From Escarpia spicata (Eukaryota > Annelida > Polychaeta > Sabellida > Siboglinidae): a stretch of 64,000 bases of DNA. This document shows positions 21,774 to 33,148 of this stretch, one piece after another (position 1 is the first letter of the stretch; each line of letters starts with the position of its first letter). Made by a program: the position numbers and the translations under genes. The notes under the pieces were generated by a model, which was given only the letters and a program-made list of their open reading frames with translations, made no database searches and was not told where the DNA came from. The DNA is taken from NCBI GenBank assembly GCA_963995525.1, contig OZ023214.1, forward strand, positions 44,461,359-44,525,358, in the 5' to 3' direction.

Positions 21774-22924
21774 CCTAGGCTATAAGGATAATAATGTCAA
21801 TATTATAGTATTATAAATCCCTTATTAGCTCGGTTTGCCAAAGCCAAGCCTAGGCATGGTCATGGGCCTACAACTTTACCTGTAAGATTTTTCTTAATTT
21901 TCCTACAACTTTTATGTGTTTTTTTAATATTAAAACACCTTCACGTCACCAAACAACTATTATACACAATACATACTGGCTTACCTGTATCAAAGACGAA
22001 TTGCGATCAAGATCGGTGATGACAACTTGACTAAGCTGAGTCCAGTAAACTGTGTAAATCATTCGTCTAGCCTTAAATTCAAATCGTTCAGGAATGAAAC
22101 GTGCGCTAAACACGCTTTCACGTATAAACATGGACACGACGAAAGAGAAAGAGTATCACAGTTGTTGTGAACACAATATAAGTAAAGGAAATCCGGTAAA
22201 TCGTCGTTGCCATTGTGTACAAAGATGGAGGTTGTCATCGTATAGAGGCGATGATAGCCTGTTCGCATGCGTTGATTGAATGGCGCCGGTTTCTGGTCGA
22301 TCACTAATATGACTTGCTTTTCGCGCATGCGCGGAGCCTGCCAACCTCCTCTGACACTCAGGTAAAACATCCTGTAAATGTAAAACCTAGTATTTCTGTT
22401 AGTCAGGAAGTGCTACAGTATGGATGGTACTGCTATGTGCTGAAGGACACAAGCAAAATAGTAGATAGTGTAGAAGAAAGACTTGAAATGGAAATGTAAA
22501 GTCTTCGTCCCAAGGCCTACACTGGGCACACAAAGAACAGCACCATTTATGAAGCCATGTTAGGCAGACCCAAGCTAGGACATTTTATCAATTTTTTAAA
22601 CTTATACTAAGATAGGAGTATAACTAATTCCTATGTTTATGTACCAGTCTCAGTGTATTTTAACCGATTTGCATGTAGATTAACGGATCATAGGTGCTTT
22701 GGTTACCAGTTGTTTATTGGGCGATAATACAGTGTCTTGATAAATAATGTTCGTTTTAGAAAGAAATGGGTGTTTTTTTAGTATTTGTGTTGGTCACAGG
22801 ACGCCAACTAATAGCATTTATCGAACACCTTACCGTAATATAAATCAAATTAAAAACAAGTAAAATAATAACGTTAATAGAGGGTGATTTAAAATTTTCC
22901 TGTTCGCGCCACCAGCCTCGCTTT
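21774..22924. other. Unassigned intronic sequence
   Basis: No coding or repeat signature was recognised. GCGCATGCGC-like palindromic text occurs near 22323. Short frames at 22059-22499 have no motif. The stretch ends at the outer edge of the left palindrome arm. Confidence 0.35.
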
Positions 22925-23122
22925 CGTACCTTTTTTTTAGGTACATCTGACTATACATTTTAAAGTTTAGTTTTAATAAAACGTTTAGATAACAAACACT
23001 TACTGAAGCCGAGAAACATTCAATAATGAAAATATTTTTGTTTGAACCATTAATCTGGCTGCTATTTCCATAAGCAGTATAAATACATTACAAATCACAG
23101 AAGTAATTGATTATATCAAAAT

Positions 23123-23302
23123 TGTAATGAGCGCTACCTAAGACAGTACGCCATCTAGCGAGTAACTCGCACATACGATATGAACAGAAAAACAGGACAC
23201 GTGAATGACTCCATCTTGTTTGTCAGATGGGCTCGAATTGAATACATGATTTTGTGGTTCTACTAAGTTGTCTTGTCGTCTTTATATGTCAGAATCACCA
23301 CA
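23123..23302 (+). repeat. 5' LTR of the Gypsy element
   Basis: 180 bp, TG...CA. It begins TGTAATGAGCGCTACCTAAG and differs from the 3' LTR by roughly ten substitutions or small indels by eye, so the insertion is not recent. The tract TCGTCTTTATATGTCAGAAT near its end is shared. Confidence 0.93.
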
Positions 23303-23431
23303 TGGTGGCAGCGGGTTAGTAAACCTTGCCAGTCGACAGTCAGTCGACAGTCCGTCGTCAACGGTCAGTCAGTGAATTCGAACGATCAGCGAATTTGTAC
23401 GGTCAGTCAGTAAATTTGAACGGAGAATAAA

Positions 23432-24212
23432 ATGCCGAAATTTAACCCGCCAGAGTCGATGTCATTCGACGCCCCGTCCAAATGGCCGGAATGGAAAGAG
23501 CGGTTTATGCGGTTCAGGATCGCAACGTCACTGCATAAAGACGATCCAGAGGTGCAAGTTGCGTCGCTCATATACGCCATGGGCAGACAAGCCGAGAACA
23601 TTTTCAAATCGTTCAAGTTTGCGGAGCCGTCAGAGGACCCTCGAAATGACTTTGTCACAGTGATGCAAAAGTTCGACGAATATTTCGTGCCAAAGAGAAA
23701 CACAATACACGAGCGTGCAATTTTCTACCAACGTTCTCAGCAACAGGGTGAGTCAATTGAAGCGTTTGTGCGTTGTTTGCATGACATCGCGGCTCACTGT
23801 CGGTTCGATCAAAAAGAAGAAGAGAACGTGCGCGATCGACTCATAAGCGGCATGCTCAACAAAGAAATGTCGCAGAAACTTCAGTTGGAGCAAGACGATC
23901 TGACGTTGGAGAAAGCAGTCGACAGCGCGAGACACAGTGAGTTAGTCAAAAGTCAGAACACTGTGCCGATGTCAAATGTGAACTTTGTTTAAAAAAGAGA
24001 GCGTAAACAGCAAGCTAGTCGTCATCAGCGCCACAGTCAGAGAGGCGTGAGAGAGGAAGTCGTCGCGAAAACGCCATGTGGCCAATGTGGCTATGTGCAT
24101 CGCTAGCCGGGCCCCGACGCATGTCCTGCTAAGGGGAACACGTGCAATCGGTGTCGCAAGACAGGTCACTTCGAGAAGATGTGTCGCGCCAAGTCGTCAT
24201 TCATTCGCGAGG
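23432..24212 (+). pseudogene. gag: Gypsy gag with zinc knuckles, broken
   Basis: The open part (23432-23992) begins MPKFNPPESMSFDAPSKWP and has the FIR-type core (FVTVMQKFDEYFVPKRN, QGESIEAFVRCLHDIAAHCR). A stop follows at about 23990. In a shifted frame the nucleocapsid region continues with two CCHC-like knuckles: CGQCGYVHR, broken by a TAG at about 24103, and CNRCRKTGHFEKMC (about 24150). The product packages the element's RNA. The frameshift and stop make this copy defective. Confidence 0.85.
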
Positions 24213-26222
24213 TGAAAGTGCAGCCGGACGAAGAGTACTTCTGCGGGTCGGTCAGTTGCGATGACAGCAGTCCAGCGTGGAAGGTTGACCTCGACCTCAA
24301 AGGTCGTCCTGTGACCGCAGCCATCAGCCCTCACAGTCGCCCGCAGAGTGCCTATCCAAATTATCCCCAAGGTCAAGGAGGAATTGGACCGTCTGGTATC
24401 TGCAGGGGTTATTGAGACTATCACAAAGCCAACGCCGTGGTGTGCTCCCATGGTGCCTGTCGTAAAAAAGTCGGGGAAGGTCCGACTGTGCGTCGATTTG
24501 AAAAAGCTCAACCAGCATGTGCGTAGGGAGAGGTACATCCTACCCATCCTGGAGGACGTGACGTCGCGTTTGTCGGGCGCTACGGTGTTCTCGTCATTGG
24601 ACGCCGAGAGCGGTTTCTACCAAATCTCTCTTGAGTCGTCAAGCCAAGAGCTGACGACGTTCATAACGCCCTTCGGTCGTTACTGCTACAAGCGACTACC
24701 CTTCGGGATTACCTCTGCCCCGGAGATCTTCATGAGGAAGATGGTCGAAATCCTCGCGGGGCTCGAGGGCACAGTAGCATACATGGACGACATTCTAGTG
24801 TATGGGAAAGACAAGGCCGAGCACGAGACGCGCCTCGCGGAAGTCCTTAAAATGCTTCGGGCAGCAGGCCTAAAGCTAAACGAGGATAAGTGTCACTATG
24901 GTCAAAAGGAAATTACGTTCCTTGGTCATAAGTTTACGCCAGACGGCGTCGTAGCAGACCACGAAAAGGTCGAGGCCATAACGAAATTGTCTCGTCCGAC
25001 GTCTGTGCCACTTCTGAGGCAGATTCTCGGTATGGTCCATTACTTGGGTGCGTACTTATCGGACTTGCATGTCGCCACTCGTCCGTTGAATGATCTGCTC
25101 AAAGGAGATGCGGTCTGGGCATGGGGTCCCGACCAGGAGAATGCGTTCAATAAGCTGAAGCAGCTGGTGTCGTCAACGCCAGTGCTCGCCTATTACGACG
25201 TAACGAAGCCGACCGTAGTGAGCGCAGACGCCAGTTCGCACGGTCTCGGGGGAGTGATCATGCAGGAAGGAAAGCCGGTCGCATTCTGCTCCAGATCCCT
25301 CACTCCGGCTGAGCAGAGATACGCCCAGACCGAAAAGGAATGTTTGGCGGGGGTGTGGGCGTGCGAGAAATTTGATCAGTTCTTGTGCGGTCTGGGTCAA
25401 TTCAAATTACTCACAGACCACAAACCGCTTGTACCCCTCATCAACAATAAAGATCTTGGCAACACGCCACTCAGATGTCAACGACTTCTCATGCGACTGA
25501 TGCGATATAATGCTAAGGCGGAGTATTCGCCTGGGAAGAGCCTTGTCATATCAGACGCACTCTCGCGGAGTCAGCTCGCTCCGCAGATGCATCGTTCTTC
25601 AACGGAGGACGACGTGAAGGCTCACGTTGACCTCGTTGTGTCGAACCTTCCAGTGTCAGCCGGGAGGAGAAGCGAGCTGCAGTCGTCTACGAGTGATGAC
25701 ACAACGCTTCAAGCCGCTATTCACTACACCATAGCAGGGTGGCCCCGCTATGAACAGGACGTTCCTGACAACCTGAAACGTCTCTTCAATGTCAGAAACC
25801 TCTTGTCAACGTCAAATGCCCTACTGATGTATGAAGGCAGAATCGTCGTACCTGCCAGCATGCGAGCTGACATGCTAGATAGGATCCATAGAGGTCATCA
25901 GGGCGTTACGAAATGTCTTGAGCGAGTCAGGGTGTCGGTTTGGTGGCCGGAGATCACGCGAGACGTCAAACGCGTAGTGGGGGCCTGTGAGCATTGCCAG
26001 ACGTACAGGCCTAGTCAGCAGAAAGAGCCGTTGATGACGACACCACTTCCCTCGCGACCTTTCGGGAAGGTGGCGATCGACCTGTGTCTCCACCAAGGTC
26101 AGAACTACCTCGTCATGGTAGATTACTACACAAGGTGGATTGAGGTACTTCACGTGCGGAGTACCACAACAGCTGCCTTCTTAGCGAAGATGAAGGACGT
26201 CGAGTCCATTTCTCCCGAATAG
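24213..26222 (+). pseudogene. pol: Gypsy pol: RT, RNase H and partial integrase; protease missing
   Basis: After WKVDLDLKGRPV (about 24280), where the aspartic protease should begin, the sequence jumps to the RT start, so the protease is deleted. The long frame from 24348 has PTPWCAPMVPVVKKSGKVR, FSSLDAESGFYQISL, RLPFGITSAPEIF and the RT active site YMDDILVYGKD. RNase H shows VVSADASSHGLGGVI, QRYAQTEKECLA and LLTDHKPL. The integrase zinc finger has HRGHQGVTKC and CEHCQTY. The core starts FGKVAIDLCLHQGQNYLVMV and is cut after AFLAKMKDV at about 26202; the second catalytic Asp segment is absent. RT and RNase H are uninterrupted for over 620 codons. Confidence 0.9.
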
Positions 26223-26812
26223 CAACGGGGAGGCGGAACGGGCTGTAAGGTCGGCCAAGGGTATCCTTCAGCAACGTGAGCCGTGGATGGCTTTGTTAAT
26301 CTACCGTGACACGGTCATGGCCGCCAGTCGTCATAGCCCTAACCAACTCCTGATTGGCAGACATGTCAAAACGAACCTGCCAACGCCACCGTCAGCCCTT
26401 CAGCCGTGTCGATCCAATTGACGAGGAAGGTCGCGAACACGACGAGCGTGCGAAACGCTCGTACGCGCACCACTACAATCGTCGACACGGTGTGCGCTCA
26501 TTACCGTCCTTGTCGCCAGGTGACGAGGTGAGGGTGAAAACTCCTCAACAGGCCGACTGGGCGGAGAAAGGCGTGGTGACGACTCCCGCCGACACGCCTC
26601 GGTCGTTCATGGTTGAGACGTCATCAGGTGCTGTGTACCGTCGCAACCGAGGCCACCTGCAGGCCACGGGTGAGGGTGATCCGCCAAACCAGTCGATCCC
26701 ACCTGTGCCCGTCGACGTGCCACTTGAGCCGGGTGTTGTGTCCAACCCGCCTGAGCTGCCGTCGAGTTCCACTCCGGTACCTCAGAGCCCAGGCTTGATC
26801 GAAATGTGTTAG
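26223..26812 (+). pseudogene. Gypsy integrase C-terminal remainder
   Basis: After the deletion the frame shifts and the end of the integrase core resumes: NGEAERAVRSAKGIL, PWMALLIYRDTVMA, PNQLLIGRHVKTNLP, AHHYNRRHGVRSLPSLSPGD. It then has a proline-rich tail (PPVPVDVPLEPG) to a stop at 26812. The catalytic Glu region is recognisable, but the upstream Asp segment is missing. Confidence 0.85.
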
Positions 26813-26911
26813 TTAGTGTGGTCATAATAATACCACCAGCGGTTGGCAATGTTGTGCCTGAGACAGGCCGTTTACTTTAATCTGTTGTAATTGCTTAATT
26901 GCAAGGGGAGA

Positions 26912-27089
26912 TGTAATCAGCGCTACCTAAGACAGTACGCCATCTAGCGAGTAACTCGCACATACGATAGGAACAAAAACATGACATGTGAATGACTCCA
27001 TCTTGTCTGTCAGATGGGCTCGAATTGAATATGTGATTTTGTGGTTCTACTAAGTTGTCTTGTCGTCTTTATATGTCAGAATCACTACA
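26912..27089 (+). repeat. 3' LTR of the Gypsy element
   Basis: 178 bp, TG...CA. It begins TGTAATCAGCGCTACCTAAG and ends AGAATCACTACA, followed by AAAAT. A polypurine tract lies directly before it. Confidence 0.93.
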
Positions 27090-27138
27090 AAAATAGCATA
27101 GGTGGTTATGTACTTTCATATCTACACAAGGTTTAATT

Positions 27139-27476
27139 TAATATTGGGTATATTTACCTCTCAAGAAACGTTTTTCTCTGTATAATTTCGGCCGCCTCTC
27201 GAGGAGAACTGGCATAGAAGAAAGATCAAGGAGGCGATTAACATCTACAGGGGGAAGCCTTCACTGAACAGAGACGTTGGCCAGGAGATCCCGCCAGTCA
27301 TGCTCCAGCTTGTGTCACATGATATGTCATGTGACACGACCGTAAATTCAATCTGCTGAAGAAGGCCGTGAGATGCTGCCAAAATTATACAGAGAAACAA
27401 ATAAAGTTTCTTGAGAGGTAAATATACCCAATATATGAATAACCAAGAAACCGGATTATCACTACATTGAAGGATT
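27139..27476 (+). mobile_element. Penelope-like element 3' fragment with inverted terminal repeat
   Basis: The frame at about 27190-27358 reads [17 protein letters not shown] and then [20 protein letters not shown]. The LNRDxGxxxPxxxxxL pattern is typical of the C-terminus of the GIY-YIG endonuclease domain in Penelope-like retroelements. A left terminal piece (ATATTGGGTATATTTACCTC, 27141) is present inverted at the right (ending 27434), as often seen in Penelope insertions. TTTAATT flanks both sides. The right palindrome arm lacks the element. Confidence 0.7.
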
Positions 27477-28646
27477 TAATTTTAGTTTGAAAAATGTTGA
27501 TCTATAAAGAGCATAATAACATTATTGTCGAAAAAATATTAACATATACTGCATCAGTGTAAAAACATGTTTTATTTTGTACTGGGAGTGCAATAGTTAT
27601 TTGTTCTGCCCATCAATTAGAGTAAAAGATATTAAATATTTGTTTCTGTCGAACTCCTGTTTCGATGACAAATAAAATGGCCATTGTATGATGGAAATAA
27701 AGTGATAAAATTACAAAACTTTAAAAATAACGCATATTTTAAAACACTGTTTTCAGTCATCATTGGTATATTAAACTCAAGAAGATCCCTAAAACATTTT
27801 GAATGTTGTGGAACATTTATATTTTATGAATTTTCAAAATTATTGTAAAAGCAACTTTGACGACACCTTTTTATATACTATTCCCAATAAAGTTCACTTA
27901 ACACAAACTTGTTTCAACAAATAAAATATAAAAATGCTGTAGAACTCAATCCAAATTTGATGAGAATGAGAAAGTTTAAATGTTATTATGCACTCCTATT
28001 TTGCAACAAAATGACGGGATGATGTGCATCTGGATGCACAAATCGATCGATTACACAAATCCATTTGAAACATGTAGTGGTGTACATATTCCCAGCAGAA
28101 GCCACACGGAACTAATGTGACAGAACAAAGTCTGACATCTTCTTCATTACTGTGTCTCAATTAACATACTGTCCTATTAATAGCACTGCTACGCATTTTG
28201 ATACACAAAGCTATCAGATGCACACATCCATTTGAAACTCGAAGTGAGGTACAACTTCCCAGTAGATGTCGCACAGACCAGAATGGGGCAGAACAAAGTC
28301 AGGCACCATCTTATGTCAGGTGACCCATTGTCCAATTAATGGCACTTTTAAGTTAAATAATTTCCTCTTTCCATCAGCTCAGCTATTTCCAATGTTCCTG
28401 CAAATAAACAAAGTTTAATTTAGGAAACTGGGCCTAAATATGAGTTAAATAATTCAACACTGTGCGGATTAATTCAGTTTAGATATTAAATTATGGGACT
28501 TATCACCAAGTGTACAGCTGGCTAAATGGAAAAGAAATACAAGAGAACATTGTTATGCTGATTCAGTCAGACTAAAATCCCAATCCATTACTTTTGCCAA
28601 CTTTTAATTTGCTTCTACATAATTACTTGTATGCATTGGTCATATA

Positions 28647-28830
28647 CAGTGCACTCCAGATAACTCGAACTCACATAAGTGAATTTTCACTAAATTAAGT
28701 CAGTCTTTTCTTCGGTCCTGGGCAAAGGTCCCAATAAGGGTACCTTCTGATAACTTTCTAGTTATCAGAAATTCCACTTATCAGTATTTTCATGGGTCCC
28801 TGGAGGTTCGACCTTATCCAGAGTGCACTG
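28647..28830 (+). mobile_element. Pogo/Tigger-like MITE, left-arm copy
   Basis: 184 bp, with inverted ends CAGTGCACTCCAGATAACTC and a complementary TTATCCAGAGTGCACTG, flanked by TA on both sides. The middle has a second short palindrome (TGATAACT / AGTTATCA). A TA duplication and these termini fit a non-autonomous mariner-type element. Confidence 0.75.
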
Positions 28831-29870
28831 TATGTTTTCCTTTATTCTTGCTCTAATAATTAATATTGTACATAATTATACATATGGGCCATTCACACTA
28901 AAAGTGTACAGTAACGGTAAAGTAACATGTCAAAAATAAAGCAGCGCATATATATTTAGATTAACAAAATATATTCATGGATAAAAACTTACGTATACTA
29001 CAATGCAGATTTGCTGGTGTCCAAAATTCGTGCATCGCAAAATTCCGTGGCAACACGGTATTGTGTACTTTTTAACAAACCTAAAACGTTTACATTGAAT
29101 GATGACATGCCAGCCAGGTTTACTAGCAATCGTAGCTGTGGCATTTGAAACAGTATGTGAACGTACGAATCTCACATTTCCATATTTCGGTTCAAATAAG
29201 TTAGGAAACGGGGACTTTTAAAAAACGGCTAACTGGAATTTAGAAAGGCAAGACCCGTCCACGACCAGGTTAATCCTCTTGCTTTGGTTGCATGTACTGA
29301 TATTTTAATATGCATTTTCGTATACTGCATGTCAAGTACTGGACAATGCAGTTTTACTAGAAAGGCGAGACCCTTGCCTAAGGCTATGTTAGTTACCGTA
29401 GTAGTCCAAGTAGAGGCTCGAAACACTCAGTAACAGTCCCAGCGGCAGCTCACACCGACTGCAGCCGTCAGCGGACGTTATAATTCTACTTAATCGACAC
29501 GTTACTCGGCTGATGGCACTGGGAAGCAGGATAAATAAACAATGCATACGCTCCCTATACTTATAAAAATATCTGTCAATATACATATGTCTACAAATTG
29601 CTTATTTACAATGCCATTGCTTGAATCAACTCACCTCGGAATCTGACTTGTTGGCCGTGTGTGTGACGTCAACGGTCTTTGTGTGGTTCACTGCGCGTGC
29701 ATGAATATTCATTATATTCGGGCTGCAGAATTACTCATCCACGTTGCAGCAAGGTCAAAATGATTCGCGTAAACACAATTATTTATTGTTTTTTGCCCAG
29801 ATAACACCCAACTTATGCATAAATTCGCAAGACATAAGTAGCAGAAAAAGTACTTATGGGAAATTTTTTA

Positions 29871-30037
29871 ATCGAAGTATATTTACAATTCCCGACCCAA
29901 ATTAAGCAAATATACCAAATGTGAAACTTGTTCGACTACGGGAAAGACGATGTCTCACAAAGCTGTATATATGTGTAATGCCCACAAAACACCGCAAGTG
30001 GGTAAGCCCTATATATATATATATGTACACACACACA

Positions 30038-30109
<72 letters not shown>

Positions 30110-30738
30110 CACTAATATGGCTTATCGATTGTGATATTGACTTTATATATGTAGGAAGTACTATAGTTAAACACTATAGTTGTCATAGAGCTGCCACACT
30201 GTGGCAGGTATTTAGTAAAAGGGTATACTTGACACATTAGCCATCAATGGATTGAGGTGTCAACCTAAGCAGAGTCCTGGCACTGGCTGGTAAAGCCACG
30301 TGTTTTTACACAGACTCTGCTATTAAAACAGCATTACACCTTTTTACAGGTATGTTACATTATCTACCTTTATGTTATTGTAAACTAAAAGTGCAGTCTA
30401 TTCATATGTTATTTTGAAATACACGTTCCGTTTAATTGTTACTTGTTATATTAGTGTTATATAGTAATTGACAATAACTAATTGTTACCTATCAGATATG
30501 TCAGTAACACTATGACTTTTGTTTTACTTAATATGTTCTGTGTTTGATACAAGGCATTGATACAATTGTAGCAGTTGTTTCTTGTATCTAATGTATTGTA
30601 CATGTACTGGGCAGAGTCCTGGCACTGGCTGGTAAAGCCACATGTTTTTACATAGACCCTGCTATTAAAACAGCATTACACATTTTACAGGTGTGTTGTT
30701 GTAGTGATTCTCTCGAACAACCGAACTGAGCAGACCAC

Positions 30739-30820
<82 letters not shown>

Positions 30821-31211
30821 ATGTATATATATATATATATATACATATATATACATATATATATCGGTTTAAGTCATTGTTGGTTTACGTCATTATAAGC
30901 CTATGTGGATTATTTTTTAACTGAGGATAATGCTGAAAATGTCGAGATATCTAATACACGAGAAGACCAGGATGTCAACACGTGCGCCAAGACATTACTC
31001 AACCAAGCATCAACTCTACTCAACCAATTATCGCCAAGACGAATCTAATGTAATCGGTGTTCGTATCGATAGTATTATACCGAGGTGGGATAGCGGCCGA
31101 AGAGAAGAGAACGCCCCCAGAAACAAATAACTACACTAATTACCCACCCTTATTATATCAAGCGTGACGTATTCTAAAAATTTCCCATTAAGAGACGTTT
31201 GTCTCACTTAC
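29871..31211. repeat. Palindrome spacer, left part: microsatellites and a repeated hairpin
   Basis: It contains an ACGC/CA microsatellite (about 30026-30112), a TA microsatellite (about 30741-30866) and a direct repeat of about 82 bp (30271-30352 and 30610-30692). Each direct-repeat copy has GCAGAGTC and a downstream GACTCTGC (one mismatch in the second copy) able to pair as an 8-bp stem. No protein-coding region is seen. The part next to 31211 is the start of intron 1 of the AMP-binding gene. Confidence 0.65.
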
Positions 31212-31412
31212 CAGCGCCTCACTGTCCAGGTATTGCCCAGCCCGAGCCGTTATGAAGCTGTACAGATCCACAACCGGCGTGTCAATATCGCCGAAAGGGC
31301 TGCTCACAATGTGTTCACTGCTGACATTCATAGCGTACTGCAGACTCTGGTTCGATGCAGTATAAGATGGCGTCTCACCTTGTGCCCGACTCATGCTGCT
31401 GTATCCATCCAT
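31212..31412 (-). CDS. Exon 1 of the AMP-binding (4CL-like) enzyme
   Basis: The frame starts at an ATG (31412), has a 30-residue hydrophilic lead, then EHIVSSPFGDIDTPVVDLY, SFITARAGQYLDSEAL. The pattern I-V-x-S-P-x-x-D-x-D-x-P, an aromatic F-I, then D-x-x-A-L opens many 4-coumarate:CoA ligase-like proteins. The exon ends at a GTAAGT donor (31211) after 67 codons, phase 0. The exon at 2516-2723 starts in phase 0 with the segment expected next. Joined order, strand and phase agree, so intron 1 is about 28.5 kb. Later in-frame ATGs (codons 7 and 28) are alternative starts. The exon sits in the spacer of the large inverted repeat. Confidence 0.65.
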
Positions 31413-31419
31413 TCACACG

Positions 31420-32075
31420 TCATTCCGTGTTATCACCCGTTAGCGACACGTTACACTCGTGATGTCATTGTAAGAGAGGGTCACACGTGGTTTGTCGAGT
31501 GTTTGAAGCGACCTTGTTTTTTTCCATTAACTGGAATCATCCCCTCAAGCCGCGGGTGGTAATGGTTTTAGCAGGAAATTCGCCTAATTTTGTTATCCCA
31601 CTTGTCTTGATTGTGTGAACCAGGCCCGCGCGTCCGTATTTTGTTGTTCTGCTATTGTTTCCTTTGTATGTCAAGGGTGAGGCTGGCCTCGATACTGATC
31701 CTCGATTACTATTTTGTTTCTTTTGCTTCCCCCTCAATGATCTTGCACTGCTGTCTTCACCATAGGCGCGGGAACTGGGGGGCAGGGGGCCAGTTGTCCC
31801 CCTGAAATTTCTCCGGGGACAGACATATGGTTCTGTCCCCCATCAAATGTGAGCGCGAATGTTTGTTTTTGTGGCGAGCGTCAATAGCGGGTGGAAATAA
31901 TTTTTGTATGAGACGATTAATGTGTATTGTTATTGACTGTGAAAGGGTGCGCAATTGGAGGGTAGATATATGGTTTTCTGCCCCTCCACCGCCCAGTAAT
32001 AGGCGGCGCGGCGGCGAAAAAAATGTCAAAGCACAAAACTTCCTTTCACATCAACCTCCTCTCCCAGCATGTCCA
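31420..32075. other. Upstream region of the AMP-binding gene with a dispersed-repeat fragment
   Basis: It is 5' of the ATG at 31412, so the promoter should be here. No TATA box is evident. From about 31764 to 32010 there is text such as ATAGGCGCGGGAACTGGGGG and later GCCCCTCCACCGCC, typical of a G/C-tract dispersed repeat found in many marine invertebrate genomes (family not named with confidence). Confidence 0.35.
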
Positions 32076-32079
32076 TTCA

Positions 32080-33070
32080 TCGCTTGTTGATTCTCTTCAC
32101 TCCCACAATTCTCCTGACCCTGTTGTTTTTCGAAAACCGGTATCTTCTGTTGTTTTTCTCTCATTGCCATAGTCTCTAGGCCATACAGGTTTGTTGATGT
32201 TATGCACGAACATAGCTACTTTCCCATTAGCTTACGCGATATGTGTCTGTCTAACATCACACCTTCAACTTTCCTCCACGCGTTCGCGCCAGCTTTTATT
32301 CTCCTGCGAATGTCAGTATCTGAGCTGTCGTCCCCGCTTAATGCTTCACCCAAGTATACAAAGCTGTCTCTTTGTTTTATTTATTCCTTTCCAGATGTAT
32401 TGCCACCTCTTTGTTTTGTTCACCCAACCCATAGTACCTCCGACTTTCAAACCATGCCTGCTGAACATTTCCCTCCACTCTGTTAGTTGTATTTGGAGGT
32501 CCGCTTCCCATTCGTTTTCCCGGTGCCCCCTGTCTCAAGCCAACATTCACTTTGAATCCTTCTGAAACTTAGGGTCCACACAAGACTCTGCCCTTCGTTT
32601 CTTCAAACATAATGTCACTACCACCATCCTGACCTCTGCCTCTGCGACCCCATCAATATCAGTATCACCATCGCCATCGTGTCGTGTGTTTCTTTCTCCA
32701 GATCGATAAATCCCACAGCCATACTCTCCTGCCTCTCCATTTTTTTTCGACCAGCTGCCTCAGACAGAGCAAACATCCCGCCAGTTGTACCTTTTCCTTT
32801 TCTGAAACACTGTTGTTGTTCTCCGATTTCCCCTTCTACTCTCCTATTATCATACTGTGGATATTCCCCTCTTTCTAATCAGCAATCTTCTTGTCCTACA
32901 CGTTCCAATGCGTTCGACCACGACCTTTTAATTTTTATGCATTTCATCAATACCTAATTATTGTTGCCCGACCTTTCTTCATCTTCTTCATTGCTCTCTG
33001 CACCCCAGCATCACAATCTCCTCCACCTTTACTTCTCCATCAACTGCATTTGGTAGATCTAGTTCTCTGT
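32080..33070 (-). mobile_element. Degenerate RTE-like LINE fragment
   Basis: On minus, pieces of a reverse transcriptase can be read in order through many frame changes. They are GEIGEQQQCFRKGKGTTGG and MAVGFIDLEKETHDT (about 32850-32690), NVGLRQGAPG (about 32540), LQIQLTEWREMFSRHGLKVG (about 32480), SFVYLGEALSGDDSSDTDIR and RRIKAGANAWRKVEGVMLD with RHISRKL (about 32370-32240), then LYGLETMAM. This matches the thumb and C-terminal region of RTE-type LINEs. The YADD site is not intact. It lies inside the palindrome spacer, upstream of the AMP-binding gene. Confidence 0.7.
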
Positions 33071-33148
33071 TTTCCCTTTGGTTGAGCAGTGCCTTGACAT
33101 ACTTGAAATACAACATCAAAGTGCAATTACTGGCATTTGCAGTTAGCG

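Larger units (their letters stand above)
23123..27089 (+). mobile_element. Gypsy (Metaviridae) LTR retrotransposon with internal deletions
   Basis: Two LTRs of about 180 bp (23123-23302 and 26912-27089) start TG and end CA. They are flanked by the 5-bp target duplication AAAAT (23118-23122 and 27090-27094). A possible primer-binding site starts right after the 5' LTR (TGGTGGCAGCGGG), and a polypurine tract AAGGGGAGA precedes the 3' LTR. Gag, zinc knuckles, RT, RNase H and a partial integrase are present in order. The protease and part of the integrase core are deleted, so the copy is not autonomous. The pol text resembles the Mag/K02A2.6-like group. It lies inside the left palindrome arm, and the right arm shows the empty site. 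Confidence 0.93.
22925..29870 (+). repeat. Left arm of a giant inverted repeat
   Basis: Once the Gypsy (23123-27089) and Penelope-like (27139-27476) insertions are removed, about 2.6 kb of this arm matches the reverse complement of 37270-40075 almost end to end. For example GAGAAACATTCAATAATG at about 23011 has its complement at about 39966. A 92-base stretch ending near 27920 differs from its partner at about five positions. The arm includes a MITE (28647-28830), a TGACGTCA site (29664-29671) and several short frames that are shared with the other arm. Confidence 0.9.

Noticed and set aside
22314..22499. Possible short exon at 22314-22499
   Set aside because: No conserved motif and no convincing acceptor/donor pair.
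30665..30898. Tyr/Ile-rich frames
   Set aside because: Translation of a TA microsatellite.
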